Shown here piece after piece: positions 15,167-22,738 of a stretch of DNA of 29,696 nt. The notes below the pieces were generated by a model, which worked only from the letters and a program-made list of their open reading frames with translations, did not search any database and was not told the origin of the DNA. Position numbers and translations under genes: made by a program. Each line of letters begins with the position of its first letter. Position 1 is the stretch's first letter. This stretch comes from Candidatus Fonsibacter sp. (GTDB lineage Bacteria > Pseudomonadota > Alphaproteobacteria > Pelagibacterales > Pelagibacteraceae): positions 1 to 29,696 of the forward strand of contig SHWR01000006.1 of the NCBI GenBank assembly GCA_009693745.1, in the 5' to 3' direction.

Positions 15167-15496
15167 ATGTTAGAGAAAAAATTAAACAAAGCCAAATTCT
15201 CAATTGGAGAAGTGGTAAGACATCGTTTGTTTGATTTTAGAGGTGTGATCTACGATGTAGATTTTCAATTTAATAATTCAGAAGAGTGGTATCAATCAAT
15301 TCCAAAAGCAGCACGTCCTAGAAAAGATCAGCCTTTTTATCATTTGCTAGCTGAGAATGACGAGATCACTTACGAAGCTTATGTTTCAGAACAAAATTTA
15401 GTAGGGGATGATCCAAATGAGCCTGTAAGGCATCCTTTGGTTAATGAAATATTTAGAGGAAAAAGAGGAAATCTTTACTTTAAGCCATCAAATTAG
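15167..15496 (+). CDS. hspQ: heat shock protein HspQ
   Basis: The 109-residue protein is a single HspQ/YccV domain: AKFSIGEVVRHRLFDFRGVI near the N-terminus, DVDFQFNNSEEWY, RPRKDQPFYHLLAEN, then YEAYVSEQNL and a PVRHPLVNEIF tail. In E. coli HspQ binds hemimethylated DNA, affects DnaA levels and acts as a specificity factor for Lon. Which role operates here is unknown. The length is typical. The start ATG is preceded by an AT-rich leader without a strong ribosome-binding site. The 170 bases after the stop hold no gene but contain a perfect 12-bp inverted repeat. Confidence 0.95.
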   Translation: MLEKKLNKAKFSIGEVVRHRLFDFRGVIYDVDFQFNNSEEWYQSIPKAARPRKDQPFYHLLAENDEITYEAYVSEQNLVGDDPNEPVRHPLVNEIFRGKRGNLYFKPSN

Positions 15497-15572
15497 TCAC
15501 AATTTTTACTGCCTTAATTCAAACAATTTTAATACAAAAGTTAGACAGATTATTTTATTAGATTTAAGTTAA

Positions 15573-15623
15573 TACCTAACTGAGTTATTTTTGATCCCCA
15601 ATCTCCCTTATCTCAGTTAGGTA
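15573..15623 (+). repeat. 12-bp perfect inverted repeat between hspQ and ccmC
   Basis: TACCTAACTGAG (15573-15584) and CTCAGTTAGGTA (15612-15623) are exact reverse complements separated by 27 bases, a loop that contains two C-rich patches (ATCCCC and TCTCCC). The arms hold five G/C of twelve. It lies 77 bases after hspQ and 43 before ccmC. No T-run follows, so it is not a standard terminator. It could be a 3' stem for hspQ, an operator or a structured leader for the ccm operon. I cannot assign it to a known riboswitch. Confidence 0.6.
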
Positions 15624-15666
15624 AACTTCTAATCTTCCCTAACATGTAGTAAAAAAATCTACTTAA

Positions 15667-16365
15667 ATGTTTGGAATATTTAAACCTAGAACTTTTTTTA
15701 ATTTAGCCAACACTAGTATTTTTTGGCTAAAGATAATTTTGGCTTTCGCGCTTATTGTTGGTTTAATTTTAGCATTAGTCTTTTCCCCAATTGATTATTT
15801 ACAAAAAGATACGGTAAGAATTATGTATGTTCATGTGCCGTCTTCTTGGATTTCTTTATTTATTTTTTTAATTATTGGAATTTCATCATTTATAAGTTTA
15901 ATTTTTAAAGTTAGGGTTTTTTCAGTTTATGCAAAAAGTTTAGCACCCATAGGATTAGTTTTTTCTTTAATATCTGTTGTGACAGGATCATTGTGGGGTT
16001 ACCCAACATGGGGAACTTTTTGGAGTTGGGATGGTAGATTAACTTCAATGTTTGTTTTGGTGCTAACTTATATTCTATATGTTTATTTGTGGTCATTTAT
16101 AAAAAATTATAATTTAGCTGAAAAAATTACTAATATTGTTGGCATAGTGGGATTAATAAATATTCCCATTATTAAATTTTCCGTTGCATGGTGGAATACA
16201 CTTCATCAACCAGCAAGTATTACACTAACTGCCGCACCCACCATACATAGTTCAATGTTAGCGCCATTACTTATTATGTTTTTTAGCTTTTGTATTTTAT
16301 CGCTAATTATTTTCTTGATTAGATATAAATATGAAATTATAAATTTTAGAGTTAATAAAAAATGA
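15667..16365 (+). CDS. ccmC: cytochrome c maturation protein CcmC
   Basis: CcmC is the inner-membrane haem-handling subunit that passes haem to CcmE in System I cytochrome c maturation. The 232-residue protein has six hydrophobic spans, the tryptophan-rich periplasmic motif WGTFWSWDGRLTS (115-127), and two conserved haem-ligand histidines, His56 (MYVHVPSSW) and His180 (NTLHQPAS). It opens a tight plus-strand run through ccmH and overlaps ccmD by four bases (ATGA). Its upstream region contains the 12-bp inverted repeat. No ccmA or ccmB precedes it, although many proteobacteria have them there. Confidence 0.97.
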   Translation: MFGIFKPRTFFNLANTSIFWLKIILAFALIVGLILALVFSPIDYLQKDTVRIMYVHVPSSWISLFIFLIIGISSFISLIFKVRVFSVYAKSLAPIGLVFSLISVVTGSLWGYPTWGTFWSWDGRLTSMFVLVLTYILYVYLWSFIKNYNLAEKITNIVGIVGLINIPIIKFSVAWWNTLHQPASITLTAAPTIHSSMLAPLLIMFFSFCILSLIIFLIRYKYEIINFRVNKK

Positions 16366-16556
16366 TCTTAAATTTTTTAAATATGAGTGGTTATGGTTTG
16401 TACATATGGTTATCATATGCATTTACTGCTTTATCTTTAATTTCTCTTTATTACGTTTCAGTTAAAAAATTAAATTCTATTAAAAACATCGAACATCTTT
16501 ATCAGTCTGAAAAAATTGAGGAAGTTTCAGTTTCAGCACAAGCTACTAAATTTTAG
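16362..16556 (+). CDS. ccmD: haem exporter protein CcmD
   Basis: A 64-residue protein with one membrane span, the small subunit that stabilises the CcmABC-CcmE complex. The signature MSGYGLYIWLSYAFTALSLI begins at residue 8 and is typical of CcmD (GGY-x-x-Y-x-W-x-SY). Translation may start at the first ATG, which overlaps the ccmC stop, or at the internal ATG (Met8, position 16383) just before the signature. The C-terminal tail is charged and cytoplasmic, then serine/threonine-rich and unconserved. Identification rests on the signature and on its place between ccmC and ccmE. Confidence 0.9.
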   Translation: MILNFLNMSGYGLYIWLSYAFTALSLISLYYVSVKKLNSIKNIEHLYQSEKIEEVSVSAQATKF

Positions 16557-16611
16557 TTTAATATCTAATTAAGTCCCGATATCTTCTTAAAAAATTTGTT
16601 TAAATACGATT

Positions 16612-17046
16612 ATGGTTTTTAGTAAATCTACCAAAAATAGATTAAAAATTTTTTCCTTAGTAACAATTGCTACATCGCTAATATTTTTTTTTATCTATAA
16701 TAATTTACAAAAGAATGTGGTGTATTTCTATGCCCCTCAAGACATAAAAAATTTAACAGATACACCCTCTAACAAAATTAGACTTGGAGGTTTAGTTAAA
16801 GAAGGTTCATTAAAGAAAAATAATAATATTTATTTTTTCATTATCACTGATTTAAAAAATGAAATTTTTGTTGAGTATAATGGTTTATTACCCAATTTAT
16901 TCATTGAAGGGAAAAGCGCAGTTATAGAGGGTGTTCTAAAAGATAAAAAATATTTTATTGCAAGTACGATACTTGCAAAGCATGATGAGAATTATATGCC
17001 GCCAGAAGTTGCTAATAGTTTGAAAAAGAATAAATTAAATAAATAA
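16612..17046 (+). CDS. ccmE: cytochrome c-type biogenesis haem chaperone CcmE
   Basis: CcmE carries haem covalently in the periplasm from CcmC to CcmF. The 144-residue protein has an N-terminal membrane anchor (about 12-29) and then the OB-fold with IRLGGLVKEGSL, FIITDLKNEIFVEYNGLLPNLF read across 76-97, and the haem-attachment motif HDENYMPPEV with His124 and Tyr128. This is the standard histidine form rather than the archaeal cysteine form. The gap to ccmD is 55 bases and to ccmF two bases. Confidence 0.97.
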   Translation: MVFSKSTKNRLKIFSLVTIATSLIFFFIYNNLQKNVVYFYAPQDIKNLTDTPSNKIRLGGLVKEGSLKKNNNIYFFIITDLKNEIFVEYNGLLPNLFIEGKSAVIEGVLKDKKYFIASTILAKHDENYMPPEVANSLKKNKLNK

Positions 17047-17048
17047 TT

Positions 17049-18932
17049 ATGGCTGGTTATATAGGTAATTTAGCTTTATTTTTTTCTTTAATATTTAACG
17101 GTTTTTTAATTTTTTTATTAATTACAAGGATAAGAAATAATAACTTTAAGAATTTAAAAACAATTAATTTTTTTAATAACAGTATTTTTTTTTTATTATT
17201 AATTTCATTTTTAACTTTAATATATTGTTTTATTGTTTCTGATTTTTCTAATGTAGCCGTTTATCAAAATTCTCACACCACTAAGCCTTTGATCTATAAA
17301 ATATCAGGAGCGTGGGGCAATCACGAAGGAAGCATGGTACTATTTATTTTAATATTATCATTATTCTCATTTGTGTTTGTTAGAACAAAAGTTAGTGAAA
17401 AATTAAAATTTTATACAGTTTTTTTTCAAGCAATATTAATCTTAATTTTTTTAATTTTTTTAATTTTAACCTCAAACCCTTTTGATCGGATGGATCCAAA
17501 ACCATTACAAGGTCTTGGTTTAAATCCTATTCTTCAGGACCCGTTACTTGCGATCCATCCACCCTTTTTATATTTTGGTTATGTTGGTTTTTCTTTAGTT
17601 TTTAGTTTTGCGCTTGCAGGATTAGTGACTAATAATTTTGATAAATCATGGAGTAAGATTGCAAATTTTTGGATTATTCTTCCTTGGTCTTTGCTTACTA
17701 TTGGAATTGGTCTTGGGTCTTTTTGGGCTTACTACGAATTAGGTTGGGGTGGATATTGGTTTTGGGATCCAGTTGAAAATGCATCATTAATGCCCTGGCT
17801 TGCTGCAACTGCTTTAATTCACTCTAATATTGTAACTTTAAAAAAGGACAAATTACATTCCTGGACAGCATTACTTTCTATCTTCACTTTTATAATGAGT
17901 TTACTTGGAACGTTTTTAGTTAGATCCGGAGTATTAAATTCTGTGCATGCTTTTGCAAACGATCCTTATAGAGGCGTATATATTTTAAGCACAATTTTAT
18001 TTATCACTTTTTTTTCATTAGCTATTTTTATTATTAAGAGTCCCAAAAAATCTTTGTATGGAAAATATTATTTTTTTCAGAGAGATAATTTTATCTTAAT
18101 TAACAATTGTTTTTTGATCTTTTTTCTTTCGGTAGTTTTAGTTGGAACAGTTTATCCTATTATTTTAGATGCTATTAGCGGGAAAAGTATTTCAGTAGGT
18201 CCTATTTATTATCATACTATTTTAGCTCCTTTTTTATTTGTATTTTTATTTTTTATGTCACATGGACCTCTTCTTAGCTGGAACAAAGAAGATAAATTTT
18301 TACAAATAAAGAACTTCAAAATCTTCTTTCCAATTTCTATTGTGATTTCTTCAGTGATTATTTTTTTGTTTTTTGATTATAAAGACATTATTTTGATATT
18401 AGGCTTGTTGTTTTCGGTATACCTAATTGTTTCAGTTATATTTGATTGGGTTTCACAAAAAAAATTAAGCTTAAATTTTGGAAGATTAGTTTCTCATTTT
18501 GGATTTGGTACATTAATTTTTGCCATATTTATTAATGCTTATTTATCAAAAGAAATTAATGCAGCGATGAAGGTGGGAGATGAAATTAAAATTCAAGAAT
18601 TTACTATCAAATTTAAGAGTATTAATAGAATTAAAAAAGAAAATTATGAGGAGGTTTTTGGGAATTTTTTAGTGGCCAACAAAGATAAAAAAGTCGAATT
18701 AACCCCATCTATTAGAAAATATGATCAGCCAGTCCAGTTTACTTCCGAGACAAGCATTAAGACTAATTTTATCGTAGATTATTATTTTGCAATTAATTTG
18801 TCTGAATTTGAAAAAGACAAAATTATGGTTAGGTTTTATTATAAACCTTTAATGTTTTGGATTTGGCTTTCTATATTGCTAATTGCCTTCGGTGGAATTT
18901 ATCAAACGTTTAGATTGAGAAATGAAAAATAA
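17049..18932 (+). CDS. ccmF: haem lyase subunit CcmF
   Basis: CcmF, with CcmH, attaches haem from CcmE to the CXXCH sites of apocytochromes. The 627-residue protein has many membrane spans and the hallmark tryptophan-rich motif from GWGGYWFWDPVENASLMPW (232-250), preceded by conserved AIHPPFLYFGYVGFS with His170. Conserved His258 and His300 (LNSVHAFA) are also seen. The C-terminal third contains a large periplasmic stretch around 510-590 and a last span ending in RLRNEK. Its length is near normal, slightly shorter than the E. coli protein. The end overlaps ccmG by 11 bases. Confidence 0.97.
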   Translation: MAGYIGNLALFFSLIFNGFLIFLLITRIRNNNFKNLKTINFFNNSIFFLLLISFLTLIYCFIVSDFSNVAVYQNSHTTKPLIYKISGAWGNHEGSMVLFILILSLFSFVFVRTKVSEKLKFYTVFFQAILILIFLIFLILTSNPFDRMDPKPLQGLGLNPILQDPLLAIHPPFLYFGYVGFSLVFSFALAGLVTNNFDKSWSKIANFWIILPWSLLTIGIGLGSFWAYYELGWGGYWFWDPVENASLMPWLAATALIHSNIVTLKKDKLHSWTALLSIFTFIMSLLGTFLVRSGVLNSVHAFANDPYRGVYILSTILFITFFSLAIFIIKSPKKSLYGKYYFFQRDNFILINNCFLIFFLSVVLVGTVYPIILDAISGKSISVGPIYYHTILAPFLFVFLFFMSHGPLLSWNKEDKFLQIKNFKIFFPISIVISSVIIFLFFDYKDIILILGLLFSVYLIVSVIFDWVSQKKLSLNFGRLVSHFGFGTLIFAIFINAYLSKEINAAMKVGDEIKIQEFTIKFKSINRIKKENYEEVFGNFLVANKDKKVELTPSIRKYDQPVQFTSETSIKTNFIVDYYFAINLSEFEKDKIMVRFYYKPLMFWIWLSILLIAFGGIYQTFRLRNEK

Positions 18933-19440
18933 ATATAAAATTATAATTCTTGGAATAACAATTGTTATAATTTTTATTCTTTTTTTGAGAGTTTTGAATT
19001 CCAATAAAACTTACCAACCCAATCAAATGATTGGTAAAAAAATTCCAGAGTTTATTTTGGAAGATCTTTTTAATAAAAATACAAAGTTGGATAGTAATAT
19101 TTTATCAGGTAAAGATTTTGCTATTCTTAATATATGGGCATCTTGGTGTATTCCTTGCCGGATTGAACATCCTTTTTTAATGGATCTAAAAGATAAAAAT
19201 CAAATCAATATTATTGGCCTCAATTATAAAGATGAAAGTGGGAATGCGAAAAATTTTTTAAAAAAATATAGAAATCCTTATAGCTTAATAGGCATTGATA
19301 AAAAAGGAGAAGTAGCAATTCAATTGGGTGCCTATGGGGTTCCTGAGACATATGTTTTAAAAAGAGGAAAAATAATTTTTAAACACATTGGTCCACTGAA
19401 TGAAGATGCAGTTAATAAAATTTTAGAACTAAAAAAATAA
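18922..19440 (+). CDS. ccmG: thiol:disulfide interchange protein CcmG/DsbE
   Basis: A membrane-anchored periplasmic thioredoxin that reduces apocytochrome c or CcmH during haem attachment. The 172-residue protein has an N-terminal anchor (about 6-24), the active-site WASWCIPCRIEHP (Cys76 and Cys79), the GLNYKDE segment typical of DsbE, and the cis-proline loop YGVPETYV. The glutamate in the central region is kept. It lies between ccmF (11-base overlap) and ccmH, whose ATG shares one base with its stop codon. Confidence 0.96.
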   Translation: MKNKYKIIILGITIVIIFILFLRVLNSNKTYQPNQMIGKKIPEFILEDLFNKNTKLDSNILSGKDFAILNIWASWCIPCRIEHPFLMDLKDKNQINIIGLNYKDESGNAKNFLKKYRNPYSLIGIDKKGEVAIQLGAYGVPETYVLKRGKIIFKHIGPLNEDAVNKILELKK

Positions 19441-19799
19441 TGAAAAAATTTATTTTTATTATTATATTTCTTATTTTGTCTTCTAACGGTTTTTCTGCAA
19501 ATGAAGAATTAAAGAATAAAATTTATAAAAATATTAGATGTATTGTTTGTCAAGGACAGTCGATTTATGAATCAAATTCTGATTTTGCAATTGATCTAAA
19601 AAAATTAATTTCTAAGAAATTAGACAATGGTGAGAATGAAAAACAGATTTATGAATTTTTAATAAGTCGTTACGGCGAGTGGATTGTCTTTAACCCAGGA
19701 TTAAATTTTAATAGTTTGGCCTTATGGTTATTGCCTTTAATTATCTTTATGATTGGTGGATTCTTAATATTCAGATTAAATAATAGGAAAAAAAAATAG
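19440..19799 (+). CDS. ccmH: cytochrome c-type biogenesis protein CcmH
   Basis: This short CcmH (119 residues, the CcmL-type form) presents apocytochrome thiols in the periplasm. It has a signal peptide or anchor to about residue 20 (GFSA), the conserved NIRCIVCQGQSIYESNS motif with Cys34 and Cys37, the RYGEWIVFNP segment near 83, and one membrane span at about 92-110. The CcmI (TPR) part that is fused in E. coli CcmH is absent, and no ccmI gene follows. It is the last gene of the ccm run; the next gene starts 48 bases on. Confidence 0.96.
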   Translation: MKKFIFIIIFLILSSNGFSANEELKNKIYKNIRCIVCQGQSIYESNSDFAIDLKKLISKKLDNGENEKQIYEFLISRYGEWIVFNPGLNFNSLALWLLPLIIFMIGGFLIFRLNNRKKK

Positions 19800-19847
19800 A
19801 ATCTTTATTGCATTTCCTTCAATTTTATTAAATAAAGGCTCATTAAA

Positions 19848-20351
19848 ATGAATTCAAAACTTACTAAATTTTTTGGGATAATCACTTTGTTATCCATCTC
19901 TCTAGTTTCGACAGCTAGATCAGAAGGCTTCACTTTTTCAGTTGGTAAATTTGATCATAACGATAACAAAACAGACGCTGGAATGTTTCAATTAGATTAT
20001 GATTTTGATAAAACTCTTTTTGGTTCTCCAATTGGCGATTTCAAACCTGTGGTAGGATTTTTAGTAACAGATGACAATGCTAAGTATGGTTATGCGGGCG
20101 TTAGATTAGATTATAAATTAGCCAACAATTCAGTTTTAATTAGTCCAAGTTTTACACCAGGAGTTTTTGGTAAAGGTGATGGAAAAGATTTAGGTCATAA
20201 TATTGAATTTAAAACACAAGTTAGAGCGGCTTTAAATTTAAGTTCAACATCTAATGTTGGTGTTTCTTACAGTCATATTTCAAATGCTAGTTTAGGTGAT
20301 AAAAATCCAGGCGCAAATAATTACAGCATCAGTTTTCAAAAAAATTTCTAA
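19848..20351 (+). CDS. PagL-like outer membrane beta-barrel (acyloxyacyl hydrolase family)
   Basis: A 167-residue exported protein with a signal peptide of about 23-25 residues. The rest alternates polar and hydrophobic residues and ends in the outer-membrane signature NNYSISFQKNF with a terminal Phe. The block SHISNASLGDKNPGANNY (142-159) matches the catalytic loop of lipid A 3-O-deacylase PagL, with His143 and Ser145 in the H-x-S arrangement. In Pseudomonas PagL the third catalytic residue is a Glu 14 residues after the His; here that position is Asn157, so activity is uncertain. It probably sits in the outer membrane. It has its own leader of 48 bases after ccmH, and the next gene follows after nine bases. 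Confidence 0.78.
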   Translation: MNSKLTKFFGIITLLSISLVSTARSEGFTFSVGKFDHNDNKTDAGMFQLDYDFDKTLFGSPIGDFKPVVGFLVTDDNAKYGYAGVRLDYKLANNSVLISPSFTPGVFGKGDGKDLGHNIEFKTQVRAALNLSSTSNVGVSYSHISNASLGDKNPGANNYSISFQKNF

Positions 20352-20360
20352 AATTGTATA

Positions 20361-21515
20361 ATGTCATTAGCTAGATGTTTTAATGTTGATGATTTTAGAA
20401 AGTTAGCAAAAAAAAGACTCCCTTCTCCAATTTTTAATTATATCGATGGTGGCGCAGATGATGAAGTCACTTTAAAAAGAAATACTTCTGCATTTAATGA
20501 TTGTGATTTAGTTCCAAGCGTTCTTAGGGATGTGAGTTCTATCGATATGTCTACAACTGTTTTTGGACAGAAAATTGATATGCCGTTATTTCTTGCGCCA
20601 ACGGCAATGCATAGATTGTATCATCACGACGGTGAGAAAGCGACTTCAAGAGCAGCAGAAAAATTTGGAACTTTTTTTGGGATGTCGACAATTGCAACAA
20701 CCAGTATTGAAGAGGTTGGAAATTTAACAAGTGGCCCAAAATTATTCCAACTCTACATTCATAAAGATAGAGGCCTAACAGATAATTTAATTGAGCGATG
20801 TCAAAGAGCTAACTTTAAAGCATTGTGTTTAACAGTAGATACTATTGTTGCAGGTAACAGAGAGCGAGATCATAGAACTGGATTTACAACTCCACCAAAA
20901 TTAACTTTGGCAAGCCTGATAAGTTTTGCATTACATCCAGAGTGGACTTTAAATTATTTAATGCATGAAAGATTTAAACTACCTAATCTTCCGCATACCG
21001 AAAAAGATGGGCAGTCTATAGAAACTTCAGTGATCAATTATATTAATAGTCAATTTGATCCTACGATGAATTGGAAAGATGCAGAGTATGTTGCAAAAAA
21101 ATGGAAAGGTGCTTTTGCTATAAAAGGAATCGTATCAGTAGAAGATGCAAAAAAAGCAGTGGATATAGGTGCAACAGCAATCATGATTTCAAATCACGGT
21201 GGAAGACAACTAGACGCCTCTATGTCACCATTTGATGTTCTTGCAGATATTGTTGATGCAGTTGGAGACAAAGTAGATGTAATTTTAGATGGCGGGGTCA
21301 GAAGAGGAACCCACGTTTTAAAAGCTTTAGCACTTGGAGCAAAAGCATGTTCATTTGGAAAAGGTTATTTATACGCATTATCAGCGGGTGGTCAGCCTGG
21401 CGTTGAAGCAATACTTAGAATTATGCACGCCGAAATAAAAAGAGGAATGACTTTAATGGGCTGCAGAAGTGTAAAAGAAATTACTAGAGATAAAGTAATT
21501 TTTAGAAAGAAATGA
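20361..21515 (+). CDS. lldD: FMN-dependent alpha-hydroxyacid oxidase/dehydrogenase (LldD / glycolate oxidase family)
   Basis: The 384-residue TIM-barrel enzyme oxidises an (S)-2-hydroxyacid such as L-lactate or glycolate to the 2-oxoacid with FMN. Active-site residues of the family are all visible: Tyr27 (FNYIDGGADDE), Tyr132 (QLYIHKDR), Asp158 (LTVDT), the GNRERDHRTGF loop, Lys255 (AIKG), the catalytic His279 and Arg282 in SNHGGRQLD, and the FMN phosphate site DGGVRRGTHVLKALALGA. The sequence does not decide between lactate and glycolate. The four-base overlap with an aminotransferase gene and the nearby glcDEF argue for a role in hydroxyacid to amino acid conversion. The symbol denotes the family. 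Confidence 0.9.
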   Translation: MSLARCFNVDDFRKLAKKRLPSPIFNYIDGGADDEVTLKRNTSAFNDCDLVPSVLRDVSSIDMSTTVFGQKIDMPLFLAPTAMHRLYHHDGEKATSRAAEKFGTFFGMSTIATTSIEEVGNLTSGPKLFQLYIHKDRGLTDNLIERCQRANFKALCLTVDTIVAGNRERDHRTGFTTPPKLTLASLISFALHPEWTLNYLMHERFKLPNLPHTEKDGQSIETSVINYINSQFDPTMNWKDAEYVAKKWKGAFAIKGIVSVEDAKKAVDIGATAIMISNHGGRQLDASMSPFDVLADIVDAVGDKVDVILDGGVRRGTHVLKALALGAKACSFGKGYLYALSAGGQPGVEAILRIMHAEIKRGMTLMGCRSVKEITRDKVIFRKK

Positions 21516-22678
21516 AATTAGCAGATAGTCTTTTTAAACTTGGCACCGAGAATGCTTTTATTGTTCTTGCAAAGGCAAAAGCTTTAGAGGCTCAAGGAAA
21601 AGAAATAATTAACTTAGGAATAGGTCAGCCAGATTTTAGAACCCCAAAACACATTGTTGATGCTGCAAAAAAAGCCTTAGATGATGGCTTTCATGGCTAC
21701 ACACCAGCCAATGGTCTTTTAGAATTAAGACAAGGAGTATCTCGTCATATTAAAAAAATGTATGGCGCAAATGTAGATGCTTTAAGAGTAGTAATCATGC
21801 CAGGTGGAAAACCTACAATGTTTTTTGCAATGTTAATGTTTGGTCAGCCAGGGACAGAAATTATTTACCCAGAACCAGGATTTCCAATTTATGAATCAAT
21901 GATTAATTATTCAGGGGCAAAAGCAGTTCCAATGTATTTAAGTGAGAAAAATAATTTTTCTTTCAAAGCCGAAGAAGTTTTAAAATTAATAAATGATAAA
22001 ACTCGTTTAATTATAATTAATAATCCGCAAAATCCAACGGGCGGTCTTATTGAAAGAGAACAAATTGACAAACTCGTTTCAGGTTTAAAAAAATTTCCAG
22101 ATGTAGCAATTTTAAGCGATGAAATTTATAGCAGACAAATTTATGATAATAAAAAAATGCCTTCCTTTTTTAATTATCCAGAACTTTTTGATCGATTAAT
22201 TGTTTTAGATGGTTGGAGCAAAACATATGCAATGACAGGCTGGCGTTTAGGTTGGAGTGTATGGCCAGAAAAAATTATTGAGGACGTCACTAGATTATGT
22301 GTGAATGATCACTCATGTCCTTGTGCCTCAACTCAAATTGCAGGTCTCGCAGCATTAGACGGACCTCATGATTTTTTAGATGAAATGATGAGTCAATTTA
22401 ATAGAAGAAGAAAATTAATTGTTGATGGATTAAACAGCATTAAAGGGATTACTTGCAATAATCCTGGAGGGGCTTTTTATGTATTTCCTAATATTAGTGG
22501 GACTGGAATGAATGGTAATGAGTTTGCAGATAAATGTTTAAATGAAGCGGGCGTTGCAATTATTCCAGGGGTAAGCTTTGGTAAATCTGCCAAAGATTTT
22601 GTAAGATTTAGTTTTGCCAACTCTTACGAGAATATAGAAAAAGCTTTAGAAAAAATTAAAAAAACTGTTGTTAAATAA
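21512..22678 (+). CDS. class I/II PLP-dependent aminotransferase
   Basis: A 388-residue fold-type I aminotransferase of the aspartate-aminotransferase-like subgroup. Key residues: the N-terminal INLGIGQPDFRTP, the NNPQNPTGG block with Asn174, Asp203 and Tyr206 in LSDEIYSRQIY, the PLP lysine Lys237 in DGWSKTYAMTGWRLGW, and the carboxylate-binding arginine in DFVRFSFANS. Its ATG lies within the lldD-family stop (four-base overlap), so the two are translationally coupled. Given the oxidase before it and glcDEF after it, an oxoacid such as glyoxylate or pyruvate is a plausible amino acceptor, but substrate cannot be read from the sequence. Confidence 0.93.
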   Translation: MKLADSLFKLGTENAFIVLAKAKALEAQGKEIINLGIGQPDFRTPKHIVDAAKKALDDGFHGYTPANGLLELRQGVSRHIKKMYGANVDALRVVIMPGGKPTMFFAMLMFGQPGTEIIYPEPGFPIYESMINYSGAKAVPMYLSEKNNFSFKAEEVLKLINDKTRLIIINNPQNPTGGLIEREQIDKLVSGLKKFPDVAILSDEIYSRQIYDNKKMPSFFNYPELFDRLIVLDGWSKTYAMTGWRLGWSVWPEKIIEDVTRLCVNDHSCPCASTQIAGLAALDGPHDFLDEMMSQFNRRRKLIVDGLNSIKGITCNNPGGAFYVFPNISGTGMNGNEFADKCLNEAGVAIIPGVSFGKSAKDFVRFSFANSYENIEKALEKIKKTVVK

Positions 22679-22687
22679 AGTTTTTTT
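22658..22687 (+). terminator. weak A/T hairpin with T-run after the aminotransferase
   Basis: AAAAAAACT (22658-22666) is the reverse complement of AGTTTTTTT (22679-22687), enclosing the last codons and stop, and the T-run continues to ten T. The layout is that of an intrinsic terminator but the stem is nearly all A:T and may be only partly effective. It would separate the oxidase-aminotransferase pair from glcDEF, which begins at 22739. Confidence 0.35.
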
Positions 22688-22738
22688 TTTGATCTCAAAG
22701 ACCTATATATATCAATCAAAATAATATAAGTTTGAATT

